The notes under the pieces: model-generated
Told to the model about the DNA's origin: nothing
The model's input: only the letters and a program-made list of their open reading frames with translations
Databases searched by the model: none
Shown here: piece by piece, positions 46,748-56,002 of the stretch
Layout: each line of letters begins with the position of its first letter
How positions within the stretch are numbered: position 1 is the first letter of the stretch
Position numbers and translations under genes: made by a program
Assembly: GCF_000455825.1 (NCBI RefSeq)
Contig: NZ_ATAO01000206.1
Span: forward strand, 124,001 to 188,000
Length of the DNA stretch: 64,000 nucleotides
Reading direction: 5' to 3'
Source: Microbacterium maritypicum MF109
Lineage (GTDB): Bacteria > Actinomycetota > Actinomycetes > Actinomycetales > Microbacteriaceae

Positions 46748-47638
46748 TCAGTCCTGGCCGTCGGGAACCCTGATCATGATCTCCTGGGCGACACTCGCCA
46801 CCAGGGTGCCGTCGCGTGTGAAGATCCGTCCGGTGGCGAGTCCGCGGCCTCCGCGGGCGTTGGGGGACTCCTGTACGTAGAGCAGCCACTCATCCACGCG
46901 AGCAGGGCGGTGCCACCACATCGCGTGATCGAGACTCGCGACCTTGAGGCCGGGGAGCGCCCAATAGACCCCGTGGGCGCGAAGAATCGACTCCTGGATC
47001 GTCATGTCGCTGAGGTAGGCGAGCGCTGCGCGGTGCAGACGCTGGTCGTCCGGAAGCGGCGCGCGAAGGCGCATCCACACGGCCTGCTGCGGTGTGCGGG
47101 CATCGTCGCTCGGCAGATACATCGGCGAGTCGACATGGCGGACATCAGCCGCTCGGTCGCTCAGCATCCGCGCCGTGCCGCCGGGGAGTCCCTGTACACG
47201 GTCCTCGTCCGGCTGGAGGGCCTCAGGCTCGGGGATGCCCTCGGGCATCGACGACGCATGCTCGACGCCGGGATCCGCATCCTGGAACGAGGCGATCATC
47301 GAGAAGATGGGTACGCCGTTCTGGTATGCCTGGGCACGGCGTGTCGAGAATGAGCGCCCGTCATGAATACGGTCGACCGAGATCGTGATGCCCTGACTCG
47401 CATCGCCGGGGCGCAGGAAGTATCCATGCATCGAGTGCACCGCCCGATCTTCGGGAAGAGTGCGTTCCGCAGCGAGGAGCGCCTGGGCGAGAACCTGTCC
47501 ACCGTAGATCCGCCCGCTGGGCATCGGGTGCGACGAACCGGTAAAGATGTCCTCGGTGGTCCGTGCCTGGGTCGAATCGAGATCGAGGACCTCGAGCAGT
47601 CGCTCGACGGTCTGGATGGCGTGTTCTTCCGCGCTCAT
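46748..47638 (-). CDS. tesB: Acyl-CoA thioesterase II
   Basis: A 296-aa double-hotdog thioesterase. Features: SSHPMPSGRIYGGQVLAQAL, MHGYFLRPGDASQGITISVD, DGRSFSTRRAQAYQNG, and the second hotdog with ALAYLSDMTIQESILR and SLDHAMWWHRPARVDEWLLY; the catalytic Asp is that of LSDMT. The ATG at 47638 has GGAGAGGA upstream; the extension to 47743 runs into the promoter region of the divergent gene. Confidence 0.93.
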   Translation of the reverse strand: MSAEEHAIQTVERLLEVLDLDSTQARTTEDIFTGSSHPMPSGRIYGGQVLAQALLAAERTLPEDRAVHSMHGYFLRPGDASQGITISVDRIHDGRSFSTRRAQAYQNGVPIFSMIASFQDADPGVEHASSMPEGIPEPEALQPDEDRVQGLPGGTARMLSDRAADVRHVDSPMYLPSDDARTPQQAVWMRLRAPLPDDQRLHRAALAYLSDMTIQESILRAHGVYWALPGLKVASLDHAMWWHRPARVDEWLLYVQESPNARGGRGLATGRIFTRDGTLVASVAQEIMIRVPDGQD

Positions 47639-47675
47639 GGATTCCTCTCCGCGCCCCGGGACGCCGCTCCGTTGG

Positions 47676-47681
47676 TAGTTT
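47676..47681 (+). promoter_or_regulatory. Overlapping divergent -10 elements (tesB and unknown gene)
   Basis: TAGTTT (plus) ends 7 nt before the GTG at 47689. Shifted by one base, the opposite strand reads TAAACT (47677-47682), a plausible -10 for tesB about 40 nt from its ATG. The two promoters would overlap. Confidence 0.42.
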
Positions 47682-47688
47682 AGAACGC

Positions 47689-48354
47689 GTGCCGCATCAC
47701 CTTCTCCTCGCCGACGCCGACACGGCGAAAGACGTTCTGACATTCGTGGGGCGAGCCGCCAGAATCAGCGACGAGGGCGTACGACTGCAGGCGACGGGGG
47801 GAGTCCTCGCGCTCACGACGGCGGCCCTGGCACCACACGGTCTGTTCGATCAGACGCCGACGATCCTCGCGATGCGCATCGTCCATGCCGACCCCGAACT
47901 CGAGTGCGATGTCGTCGTCGATCAACTCACGCAGACCGACGGACTCGATCGCCTGACCCTCCCGGATACGGGCCTCTCTCCGGCCTGGGCCGGCATCGCT
48001 CCGCCTCGCGGTGCATGGGAACGGTCAGCCGTCCTCGACGCCTCGACGCTGGCCCGACGAGCACAGTGGGGCATTTCCGCCGTCGCCCGAGGCGCGACGC
48101 CGGGCGCCGGAGAAGAAGCCGTGCGGGCGCTGCGTGCCGCGATCTGGGGTGAGCCGGACGAGGAGCTCGAGGGTCTGCCGAGAGGGGTCGCCTTCGCCGC
48201 GGACGCGATGGGTTTCATCTCCGGCGAGGAGCAGGTATCGGTGACTCGATCCGGGCGATGGACGCGACTCGCCTTCCGGCGCGGGCATGTGCTCTCTCGG
48301 GGACCGGTCGCCTCTGGCCTCACGAGCGTGCGTCAGACCGGCGTGCTCGACTGA
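47689..48354 (+). CDS. Hypothetical protein (unrecognised family)
   Basis: A 221-aa soluble protein with no signal peptide, membrane segment or motif that I know. The opening VPHHLLLADADTAKDVLTFV and the later VAFAADAMGFISGEEQVSV suggest a compact alpha/beta fold. The GTG at 47689 is supported by TAGTTT 7 nt upstream. The last 22 nt overlap the end of the convergent beta-lactamase-fold gene. Position beside tesB gives no functional clue. Confidence 0.75.
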   Translation: MPHHLLLADADTAKDVLTFVGRAARISDEGVRLQATGGVLALTTAALAPHGLFDQTPTILAMRIVHADPELECDVVVDQLTQTDGLDRLTLPDTGLSPAWAGIAPPRGAWERSAVLDASTLARRAQWGISAVARGATPGAGEEAVRALRAAIWGEPDEELEGLPRGVAFAADAMGFISGEEQVSVTRSGRWTRLAFRRGHVLSRGPVASGLTSVRQTGVLD

Positions 48355-49790
48355 CGCGAAGCGCGCAGGCGCCCCCGTAACGCGACCGGCACGACGCGGA
48401 GTGCGACGATCCTGCTCACCAGAGCACTGATTCCCCCCAGCACGAGCACGATCCCGAGAACGTCGAGGAGCGGGAACAGCCAGAGGTCGAATACCCAGTA
48501 CTGCCATTCGACCGATCCTCCGAGCAATGCCGGTGCGAGCGGGACGAACAGGCCCGCCACGATGACGAGCGTCAGCGAGATCAGACGAAGCCAGCTGCGT
48601 GGTCTTCGCGCTGCCCACCGCGGAGCACGAAGTGCGGTCACCAGGAGAAGGATCAGAGCGAGCACGGCGAGAGCCGACAGGATCCCGTTGACGATGTTCA
48701 GCGGATTCTCATACGGCTTCGCCGCCACCCCGTCGGCACCGACGATCAGGTTCTGCACCAGCTCGCCGGGAGAGCCGACGCCGTTCGTCAGCACCACTGC
48801 CGCTCGGCCCGTCTCGGGAACGAATGCCATCGAACCGGTGAACGTGGCCAATGTGCCGCCGTGGGAGACGAAGCCGGGGGCGTCGCCTCCGCCCGGAGCG
48901 GCGCGTTGCCAGCCGAGGGCGTAGGACTCCGCGCCCGGCTGAGAGACATGGAGCTCTTCGAGCAGTATGCGATCCAGGACGCCCGCTCCGACCTCGCCCT
49001 GCTGGAACCGAAGCCACCGCACCATGTCGGCGAGCGTCGACACCACACCTCCGTTCCCCCCGCAGCGTCCGGGCATCTCCGGCATGACGTAGGCGAGTCC
49101 GAGCACGACGGAGAAGCCGGGGGCAAGTCGTTCGACCGCCTGATCGCAGGCATCGACGCTCTGTGTGTCGAGCATGCCGAGCGGGACGAAGAGGCGCTGC
49201 CGGAGGAAGTCGTCCAGCGACTCGCCGGAGACGACTTCGACGACGCGCGCCGCGATCGAGTAATTGGTGTTGTGATACTCGAATCGGGCGCCGGGCTCGG
49301 CCACCAGCCGCCGATCGCGGAGCTCGGCCACGACCGCCTCGGTCGTCCGTGGTGCGGGGAGCGCGAACTCGGGGTTGGTTCGCAGCGAGAGTCCGGAGGT
49401 GTGCGACAGCAGCTGCCGTATCGTGACCTCCTCATAGCGCTCGTCGGCCATGGTGAACTCCGGAAGTGTGTCGATCACCCGGTCGTCGAGCGCGATCTTC
49501 CTGTCCTGAACGAGCAGCATGACCGCCGTGGCCGTCATCGACTTGCTCATCGAAGCGATCCGAAACAGCGTGTGCGGGGTGATCGTGCGTCCGTCCCCAT
49601 CCCGACCGCGCACGATCAGCTCGACGCCTCCGTCGGAGACCACCGCCGCAGCTATGCCCGGTGTGGCGAACGCATCCACGTAGGCCTGCACGGTGGCGTC
49701 GGAGGAGAGTGGGGCGGAAGTCGCGGCGGCGGGAACCGCGGTGCCCGGGATCAGAACGGACAGGAGACCGAGAACGGGGAGGAGGCGCAC
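48333..49790 (-). CDS. Beta-lactamase-fold serine hydrolase with C-terminal membrane domain
   Basis: A 485-aa exported protein of the class C beta-lactamase/esterase superfamily. Signal peptide 1-24 (GTAVPAAAT). The SxxK nucleophile pair is Ser80/Lys83 (IASMSKSMTA), followed by LLSHTSGLS and the YxN motif Tyr172-x-Asn174 (FEYHNTNYSIA). The last 100 residues contain three or four hydrophobic segments. Such fusions are usually cell-wall-associated peptidases or esterases rather than drug-resistance enzymes. The GTG at 49790 is chosen because of TACTGT 6 nt upstream and the signal peptide; the frame extends to 50054. Confidence 0.85.
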   Translation of the reverse strand: MRLLPVLGLLSVLIPGTAVPAAATSAPLSSDATVQAYVDAFATPGIAAAVVSDGGVELIVRGRDGDGRTITPHTLFRIASMSKSMTATAVMLLVQDRKIALDDRVIDTLPEFTMADERYEEVTIRQLLSHTSGLSLRTNPEFALPAPRTTEAVVAELRDRRLVAEPGARFEYHNTNYSIAARVVEVVSGESLDDFLRQRLFVPLGMLDTQSVDACDQAVERLAPGFSVVLGLAYVMPEMPGRCGGNGGVVSTLADMVRWLRFQQGEVGAGVLDRILLEELHVSQPGAESYALGWQRAAPGGGDAPGFVSHGGTLATFTGSMAFVPETGRAAVVLTNGVGSPGELVQNLIVGADGVAAKPYENPLNIVNGILSALAVLALILLLVTALRAPRWAARRPRSWLRLISLTLVIVAGLFVPLAPALLGGSVEWQYWVFDLWLFPLLDVLGIVLVLGGISALVSRIVALRVVPVALRGRLRASRQSSTPV

Positions 49791-49796
49791 GAGGCC

Positions 49797-49802
49797 ACAG
49801 TA
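49797..49802 (-). promoter_or_regulatory. -10 element of the serine hydrolase gene (leaderless)
   Basis: TACTGT on the minus strand ends 6 nt before the GTG at 49790, favouring that start over the longer frame. Confidence 0.5.
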
Positions 49803-49923
49803 GGAACGAACGCCGAGCGATTCGAGTGACGAACACACTTCTTCGGGATAGCCCGAACAGGCAGGAGGGATCCCCGGAACGGCATCATCCGGAAAGCTGG
49901 AACCGGCGCTCTCGGAACGTGCC

Positions 49924-51588
49924 TCAGCCCGCGAGTGCCGCTGCCCGCCCCGCCGTCCGTCCCGAGAACAGGCAACCGCCGAGGAACGTGCCTTCGAGGG
50001 CCCGGTAGCCGTGCACGCCCCCGCCACCGAAGCCGCTCGCCTCGCCTGCCGCATAGAGCCCCGGGATCGGCTCTCCGGCTGCGTTCAGAGCGCGGCCCTC
50101 GAGGTCGGTGTTGATTCCGCCCAGAGACTTCCGCGTGAGCACGTGAAGCTTCACGGCGACGAGCGGTCCGGCCGCAGGATCCTGGAGACGATGCGGTGCA
50201 GCGGTACGGATCAGCTTGTCGCCCCGGTAGCTGCGCATCGATCGGAGCATCCCGATCTGCGCGTCCTTCGTGAAGTCGTTCTCCATCCCACGATCACGGG
50301 CGATCACCTCGCGCCGGACGTTGTCGATGTCGAGGAGCTCTCCTCCGGCATGACGCTGCATCTGCTCGAGGAGCGATTCGAGGTCGTTCTCCACGATGAA
50401 GTCCTCGCCCTCGTCGAGAAACGACTGCACAGGCCCGGTCGGCCCTTTGGCCAGGCGGGATCTCACCAGGAGACCGACGTCCTTGCCGGTGAGATCAGGA
50501 TTCTGCTCGCTACCGGAAAGCGCGAATTCCTTCTCGACGATCTGGCGCGACGTGACGAACCAGGAATGATCGTGACCGGTGGTGCGCAGGTGCTCCAGCG
50601 TTCCGAGGGTGTCGAATCCGGGAAACAGGGGGACGGGGAGTCGTTTACCGGTCGCGTCAAGCCAGAGCGAGGAGGGGCCGGGGAGGATGCGGATACCGTG
50701 TGACGGCCATACCGGGTCCCAGTTCGTGATGCCCTCGACGTAGTGCCACATCCGGTCGCCATTGATCAGCCGGGCGCCCGCAGCTTCGCTCACACCGTGC
50801 ATCGATCCGTCGACGTATGCCGGTACCCCGGTGAGCATGTGCTCCGGCGCGGTACCGAGGCGCGCCGGCCAGGCTGCGCGGACGAGGTCGTGGTTGCCTC
50901 CGATGCCACCCGACGAGACGATGGTCGCCGTCGCAGTGATCTCGAACTCGCCGATGACGTCGCGGGAGGACGGCACACCGCGGCTGGATCCGCTCGTCGC
51001 GAGGACGTCTCCTCGCGCTCCGGTGACGGTCCCGTCTGCGGCGAGCAGTTCCGTCACGCGGTGTCGGGGGAGGACCGTGAGCCGTCCCTCCCGCTCGCCC
51101 TGTTCGACAGCCGCCGCGAAAGGGGCCACGATCCCCGGACCGGTACCCCAGGTGATGTGGAACCGCGGGACGGAGTTGCCGGGACCGATGGCGCCGTAGC
51201 CTCCTCGCTCAGCCCAGCCCACCACCGGGAAGAAACCGACGCCGCGCTCTCGCAACCAGGCGCGCTTCTCGCCGGCAGCGAACTGCAGGTAGGCCTCGGC
51301 CCAACGGCGAGGCCACTCGTCCTCCGGCCGGTCGAAGCCGGCGCTGCCGAACCAGTCCTGAGTCGCCAGCTCGAGAGAATCCTTGATGCCGAGACGCCGC
51401 TGCTCGGGGGAGTCGATGAAGAACAGCCCGCCGAACGACCACCAGGCCTGACCGCCGAGATTGGTGCGCGGCTCCTGGTCGACCAGGATGACGCGCCGAC
51501 CGGCGTCGAGCGCCTCTGCGGCGGCCACCAGACCGGCCAACCCCCATCCGATCACCAGGACGTCTGTGGACAGGGGCGTTGTCGTCAT
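49924..51588 (-). CDS. FAD-binding dehydrogenase (ketosteroid-dehydrogenase/fumarate-reductase-like)
   Basis: A 554-aa flavoprotein with an N-terminal dinucleotide-binding motif ([21 protein letters not shown]), the FAD ribose contact [37 protein letters not shown], and the C-terminal [20 protein letters not shown]. This is the subgroup like Rv0785 of M. tuberculosis. The substrate is unknown; KstD-like or 3-ketoacyl roles are guesses. The ATG at 51588 overlaps the truncated-haemoglobin stop by 4 nt, so it is co-translated with a haem protein. Confidence 0.9.
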   Translation of the reverse strand: MTTTPLSTDVLVIGWGLAGLVAAAEALDAGRRVILVDQEPRTNLGGQAWWSFGGLFFIDSPEQRRLGIKDSLELATQDWFGSAGFDRPEDEWPRRWAEAYLQFAAGEKRAWLRERGVGFFPVVGWAERGGYGAIGPGNSVPRFHITWGTGPGIVAPFAAAVEQGEREGRLTVLPRHRVTELLAADGTVTGARGDVLATSGSSRGVPSSRDVIGEFEITATATIVSSGGIGGNHDLVRAAWPARLGTAPEHMLTGVPAYVDGSMHGVSEAAGARLINGDRMWHYVEGITNWDPVWPSHGIRILPGPSSLWLDATGKRLPVPLFPGFDTLGTLEHLRTTGHDHSWFVTSRQIVEKEFALSGSEQNPDLTGKDVGLLVRSRLAKGPTGPVQSFLDEGEDFIVENDLESLLEQMQRHAGGELLDIDNVRREVIARDRGMENDFTKDAQIGMLRSMRSYRGDKLIRTAAPHRLQDPAAGPLVAVKLHVLTRKSLGGINTDLEGRALNAAGEPIPGLYAAGEASGFGGGGVHGYRALEGTFLGGCLFSGRTAGRAAALAG

Positions 51589-52034
51589 GAGTTCTCCGTT
51601 GATTCCTGACGTGAGCGGGTCTCGAGCGTGGGACGGCCGCCGGGACCGGCGCCGATGCCGGAAGGCTCGAGTGTGTTCACCATGGCATAGGCGGCGCGCT
51701 CCAGGTAGTCCCACAGCGTCGTTTCGTGCAGAGGAGACAACTGCGCTTCGTCGACGGCCGTTCTCATATGACGAAGCCAACGATCGCGGGCATCGGCATC
51801 GATGTGGAAGGGCATGTGTCGCATGCGCAGCCGGGGGTGCCCTCGCGTCTCGCCATAGGTCGTCGGCCCTCCCCAGTACTGCTCGAGGAACATCCGGAGC
51901 CGATCCTCCGCCGGTCCGAGATCCTCCTCGGGGTACATCGGCTTCATCACGGGGTCGAGCGCGACCTCGCGGTAGAACACCGAGACGATCTTCCGAAAGG
52001 TCTCATGCCCGCCGATCTCGTCGTAGAACGTCAC
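51585..52034 (-). CDS. glbO: Truncated haemoglobin, group II (GlbO type)
   Basis: A 149-aa haem protein for O2/NO/peroxide chemistry. Key residues fall two positions before those of M. tuberculosis trHbO: Tyr21 (B10), Tyr34 (CD1), proximal His73 in RMRHMPFHI and Trp86 (G8). The last 25 residues are a Gly/Arg/Glu-rich tail. The GTG overlaps the mscS stop and its own stop overlaps the flavoprotein ATG (both 4 nt), making a three-gene coupled operon. Confidence 0.93.
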   Translation of the reverse strand: MTFYDEIGGHETFRKIVSVFYREVALDPVMKPMYPEEDLGPAEDRLRMFLEQYWGGPTTYGETRGHPRLRMRHMPFHIDADARDRWLRHMRTAVDEAQLSPLHETTLWDYLERAAYAMVNTLEPSGIGAGPGGRPTLETRSRQESTENS

Positions 52035-53104
52035 TTCTGAGGGCTCCCGTCATCATTCGGCTTCTTGCGGCGCCAGATCCCACGATCGGGGATGATCGGC
52101 ACGCCCGTGACCGCGTTCGGACGGGTCCTGGGTGGGTTCGCTCCTCGTACCCGACGGGCGCCGTCGAGCCCCGTCGGCACCACATCGACCATCCGGGGCA
52201 CGCCGATCTCCTTCTCGAGGAGCGCGGCACGCAAGCGACGACGCAGCTCCTGGGCCACGTCGTCCTTCGCGTTCGCACGGGCCTTGATAACGATGCGGAC
52301 GACGAGCGCATCGCCGTCGATGGATTCGAGCCCCCACAGCTCCGGCTTCTCGATGATGCGGGTGCGCCACTTCGGGTCCTTCGACAAGCCCTGCGCGGTC
52401 TCGAGCATGATGTGCTCGACCTGTTCGAGGTCCGAGTCCGCCGGCACCCCGATGTCGATGATGGAGCGTGCCCATCCCTGTGACATGTTGCCGATGCGGG
52501 TGACCTCGCCGTTGCGCACGTACCAGAGGGTTCCGTTGACGTCGCGCACCTGCGTGATGCGCACGCTGACGTACTCGACCACACCGCTCGCGAGACCGAG
52601 GTCGACCACATCGCCGATACCGATCTGGTCCTCCGCGACGATGAAGATCCCGTTGAGCACATCCTTGACGATGTTCTGGGCGCCGAAACCGAGGCCGGCA
52701 CCGACGGCGGCGGTGAGGAGGGTGAGCGAACCGAGCAGGCTGTTGTCGATGGCGTTCACGATGAGCACGATCGCGATCACGACCAGCATCACATTGACGA
52801 TGTTCTGCAGGATCGTACCGAGGGTGCGGGTGCGCTGCACCAGTCGCATGTCGGCAAGTGGCGAGCGCTCGAGCGCCTGTGTGTCGTCGACGGACGCCTT
52901 GTTCTTGGCGCTGTCGACGATGCGGTGCACCACGCGCCGGATGACGACGCGAAGCACGAGGCCGATCACCACGCACGACACGATGATGATCGCGACGGCG
53001 AGCACCTTCATGCCGGCAGCTCCGAGCCAGCCGAGCAGCGCCATCACCCAGTCGGGAAGCGGCACGGGGTCGGGAGGAGTGTCTGTCGTGGAGGGGATCA
53101 TCAT
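52031..53104 (-). CDS. Small-conductance mechanosensitive channel (MscS family)
   Basis: A 357-aa membrane protein that relieves osmotic down-shock. Three N-terminal hydrophobic segments lead into the pore helix [20 protein letters not shown] and the beta-domain [17 protein letters not shown]; a cytoplasmic domain and basic tail follow. Start codon is ambiguous: two GTGs (53110, 53107) and two ATGs (53104, 53101) are in frame, with TAGGAT at 53113-53118 on the minus strand. I chose ATG 53104. It is the first gene of mscS-glbO-flavoprotein. Confidence 0.9.
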   Translation of the reverse strand: MMIPSTTDTPPDPVPLPDWVMALLGWLGAAGMKVLAVAIIIVSCVVIGLVLRVVIRRVVHRIVDSAKNKASVDDTQALERSPLADMRLVQRTRTLGTILQNIVNVMLVVIAIVLIVNAIDNSLLGSLTLLTAAVGAGLGFGAQNIVKDVLNGIFIVAEDQIGIGDVVDLGLASGVVEYVSVRITQVRDVNGTLWYVRNGEVTRIGNMSQGWARSIIDIGVPADSDLEQVEHIMLETAQGLSKDPKWRTRIIEKPELWGLESIDGDALVVRIVIKARANAKDDVAQELRRRLRAALLEKEIGVPRMVDVVPTGLDGARRVRGANPPRTRPNAVTGVPIIPDRGIWRRKKPNDDGSPQK

Positions 53105-53270
53105 CACCACCGATCCTAGCGATCGGGCCTCTGCACTGGCTGGGTGGTGGATGCCGCACGCGAAAACGGAGACCACCTGCCCCGGGGACGGTGCGTCCTC
53201 GTCGGACGCGCCGTTCGCGGGGCAGATGGCCTCCGATTCGGTTGCTACTCCGGGATCAACTACGCCGGTA

Positions 53271-55823
53271 TCAGTCCTCGGCGTCGCGCGCCTGCGCAGC
53301 GAGCGCCCGTTCGACATCGGCCAGATTCTCGAGCACGAGTCGGCGCAGTGCCGGTGCAGCGTCCTGGTGGGCGGCCAGCCAGCCGCGGGTCGCGTCGCGG
53401 AGGGCGATGTCGGCCAGGGCCGTCGGGAAGAGCCCGACGATCAGGTACTGCGCGATCTGATAGGTGCGCGACTCCCAGACGGGGAGCAGCATGTCGAAGT
53501 ACGCGGGGACGAACTCGCTCAGCGCCGCTGCTCCGGACGGGTGCGTGAAGCCGAGTGCCGCCGAGCGGACGATCGTGTTCGGGGCGTCATCGCGCTCGAT
53601 GAGCGACGCCCATGCGGCCTTCTTCGACGCCGAGTCCGGGAGAGAGGCGCGGGCCTGTGCCGCGAACTCCCCGCCCTTGGCGGTGTTGTCCGCGGCGAGA
53701 GCGGCATCGATGGTCGCGGCATCCGTCGCGCCGATCGTGGCGAGGCCCACGAGGAGCTGCCAGTTCAGGTCGGCATCGATCTCGAGCCCGGGCAGGGTGT
53801 CCTCGCCGGAGCGCAGACGCCCGATGATGCCGGCATGCTCCGGGGTGACCAGCGCGTTGGCGAAGGCGGTGACGAACTGCAGCTGGCTGTCGCTGCCCGG
53901 CTCGGCGGACTCCGCGAGACTCCACAGGCCGTCGGCGATCTTCAGCCGCGCCGCCTCGCGGTCGGCCGGCGTGACGTACAGCGTCGCCGCAGTGCGCAGC
54001 TGGGCGAGCGTGGTGCGCACCGTCGTCGACTCGGTCTCGCGACCGATGTTCCCCAGCACGAGGTCGAGGTACTCCGAGGCCCCGGTCTCGGCGTCGCGGG
54101 TCTGATCCCACGCGGCACCCCAGACGAGCGAGCGGGCGAGCGGGTCGTGGATGTCGGCGAGGTGCGCGATCGCGGTGGCGAGCGACTTCTCGTCGAGGCG
54201 GATCTTCGCGTAGGCGAGATCGTTGTCGTTGAGCAGCACGAGGTCGGGCCGGGCGAGACCCTGCAGCTCGGGCACCTCGGTGCGGTCGCCGTCGACGTCG
54301 ACCTCGAGGTAGTGCGTGCGCGTGAGCGAACCGTCGGTCAGCGTGTAGAAGCCGATTCCGAGCCGGTGCGGACGAATCGTCGGGTAGTCCGCCGGCGCGG
54401 TCTGCGTGATCGCGAAGCGCGAGATCTTTCCATCGTGGTCCTCTGCGATGACCGGCTCGAGCGTGTTCACGCCGGCGGTCTCCAGCCACTTCTTCGACCA
54501 GGAACCGAGGTCACGGCCGCTGGTGGCTTCCAGCTCGGAGAGCAGGTCGCTCAGCTCGGTGTTGCCCCAGGAGTGCTTCTGGAAGTACTGCGACACGCCC
54601 GCGAAGAACGCCTCGATGCCGACCCAGGCGGCGAGCTGCTTCAGGACGGAACCGCCCTTGGCGTATGTGATGCCGTCGAAGTTCACCTGCACGTCTTCGA
54701 GGTCGTTGATCTCGGCGACGATCGGGTGAGTGGATGGGAGCTGGTCCTGGCGGTAGGCCCAGGTCTTCTCCATGGCATTGAACGTGGTCCACGCCTCGGT
54801 CCACTCGGTGGCCTCGGCGGTGGCGATGGTCGACGCCCACTCAGCGAACGACTCGTTCAGCCAGAGGTCGTTCCACCACTTCATGGTGACGAGGTCACCG
54901 AACCACATGTGGGCGAGCTCGTGCAGGATCGTGACGACGCGGCGCTCCTTGACAGCATCCGTCACCTTGCTGCGGAAGACGTAGGTCTCGGTGAAGGTGA
55001 CCGCTCCCGCGTTCTCCATGGCGCCGGCGTTGAACTCCGGCACGAAGAGCTGGTCGTACTTGGCGAACGGGTACGGCACGCCGAACTTCGACTCGAAGTA
55101 GGCGAAGCCCTCGCGCGTCTTGTCGAAGATGTAGTCGGCGTCGAGGTGCTGCCACAGGCTCTTGCGGCCGTACACGCCCAGCGGGATGACACGGCCGGAG
55201 GCGCTCGTCAGCTCCGAGAAGGTCGATTCATACGGTCCGGCGACGAGTGCGGTGATGTACGACGAGATGCGCGGGGTCGGCTCGAAGCCCCAGGTGGCGG
55301 TGACGTCGTCGTCGTGCACGATGGGCTCGGGCGTGGGGGAGTTGGAGACGACCTTCCACGCTGCCGGTGCCGTCACGGTGAACTGGAACGTCGCCTTGAG
55401 GTCGGGCTGCTCGAAGACCGCGAACACGCGGCGCGAGTCGGGCACCTCGAACTGGGAGTAGAGGTAGACCTCCCCGTCGACGGGGTCGACGAAGCGGTGC
55501 AGTCCTTCTCCCGTGTTGGTGTATTCGCAGTCGGCGTCCACGACGAGGACGTTCTCGGCCTGCAGCCCGGTGAGCGCGATGCGCGAGTCGGCGAAGACCT
55601 CGTTCGGGTCCAACTGCTCGCCGTTGAGCGAGATCTCGCGCACCTCGCGGGCGATGAGGTCGATGAAGGTGAAGCCCTCCGGTGTCGCGGTGAAGCGCAC
55701 CACGCTGCGGGAGCCGAACACTTCGGCGCCCTTGGTCAGATCGAGGGCGACTTCATAGGACTGAGTGTCGACGACGTCGCGGCGCTCCTGCGCTTCGATG
55801 CGGGTGAGGTTCTCTCCAGGCAC
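53271..55823 (-). CDS. pepN: Aminopeptidase N (M1 family)
   Basis: Zinc aminopeptidase of 850 aa. The substrate loop GAMEN is at 267-271, the zinc motif HELAHMWFGD at 301-310, and the third ligand Glu324 in WLNESFAEW, the HEXXH-x18-E arrangement of M1. An N-terminal saddle, thermolysin-like catalytic domain and an ERAP1-C-like alpha-solenoid C-terminus (from about 510) complete it. GTG start with GGGAG 7 nt upstream. The 166-nt gap to mscS has no gene. It diverges from ferrochelatase. Confidence 0.95.
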   Translation of the reverse strand: MPGENLTRIEAQERRDVVDTQSYEVALDLTKGAEVFGSRSVVRFTATPEGFTFIDLIAREVREISLNGEQLDPNEVFADSRIALTGLQAENVLVVDADCEYTNTGEGLHRFVDPVDGEVYLYSQFEVPDSRRVFAVFEQPDLKATFQFTVTAPAAWKVVSNSPTPEPIVHDDDVTATWGFEPTPRISSYITALVAGPYESTFSELTSASGRVIPLGVYGRKSLWQHLDADYIFDKTREGFAYFESKFGVPYPFAKYDQLFVPEFNAGAMENAGAVTFTETYVFRSKVTDAVKERRVVTILHELAHMWFGDLVTMKWWNDLWLNESFAEWASTIATAEATEWTEAWTTFNAMEKTWAYRQDQLPSTHPIVAEINDLEDVQVNFDGITYAKGGSVLKQLAAWVGIEAFFAGVSQYFQKHSWGNTELSDLLSELEATSGRDLGSWSKKWLETAGVNTLEPVIAEDHDGKISRFAITQTAPADYPTIRPHRLGIGFYTLTDGSLTRTHYLEVDVDGDRTEVPELQGLARPDLVLLNDNDLAYAKIRLDEKSLATAIAHLADIHDPLARSLVWGAAWDQTRDAETGASEYLDLVLGNIGRETESTTVRTTLAQLRTAATLYVTPADREAARLKIADGLWSLAESAEPGSDSQLQFVTAFANALVTPEHAGIIGRLRSGEDTLPGLEIDADLNWQLLVGLATIGATDAATIDAALAADNTAKGGEFAAQARASLPDSASKKAAWASLIERDDAPNTIVRSAALGFTHPSGAAALSEFVPAYFDMLLPVWESRTYQIAQYLIVGLFPTALADIALRDATRGWLAAHQDAAPALRRLVLENLADVERALAAQARDAED

Positions 55824-55990
55824 AGCTGTACTCCCAGGGGTGAGGGGATGTCACCGGGGCTGGGCGCAGTTGGCGCCGACGGCAACCCTGACAGCCTACG
55901 CCAGTGCGACGGATGCCCTCTCGCAGCGGCGCAGGAACGGAAACGGATAGAAACGGTGAATGCGCGCACTCCCGCACTCCGCCGAGGTGG

Positions 55991-55996
55991 GAGGAT
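55991..55996 (+). promoter_or_regulatory. -10-like element of ferrochelatase gene
   Basis: GAGGAT ends 6 nt before the GTG at 56003. The spacer GGAGGG could instead act as a weak ribosome-binding site; the spacing matches the leaderless set. Confidence 0.38.
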
Positions 55997-56002
55997 GGAG
56001 GG

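Noticed and set aside
48333..49790. Antibiotic-resistance beta-lactamase
   Set aside because: The domain belongs to the broad class C-like esterase/peptidase group and has a membrane tail; the sequence gives no reason to infer drug hydrolysis.
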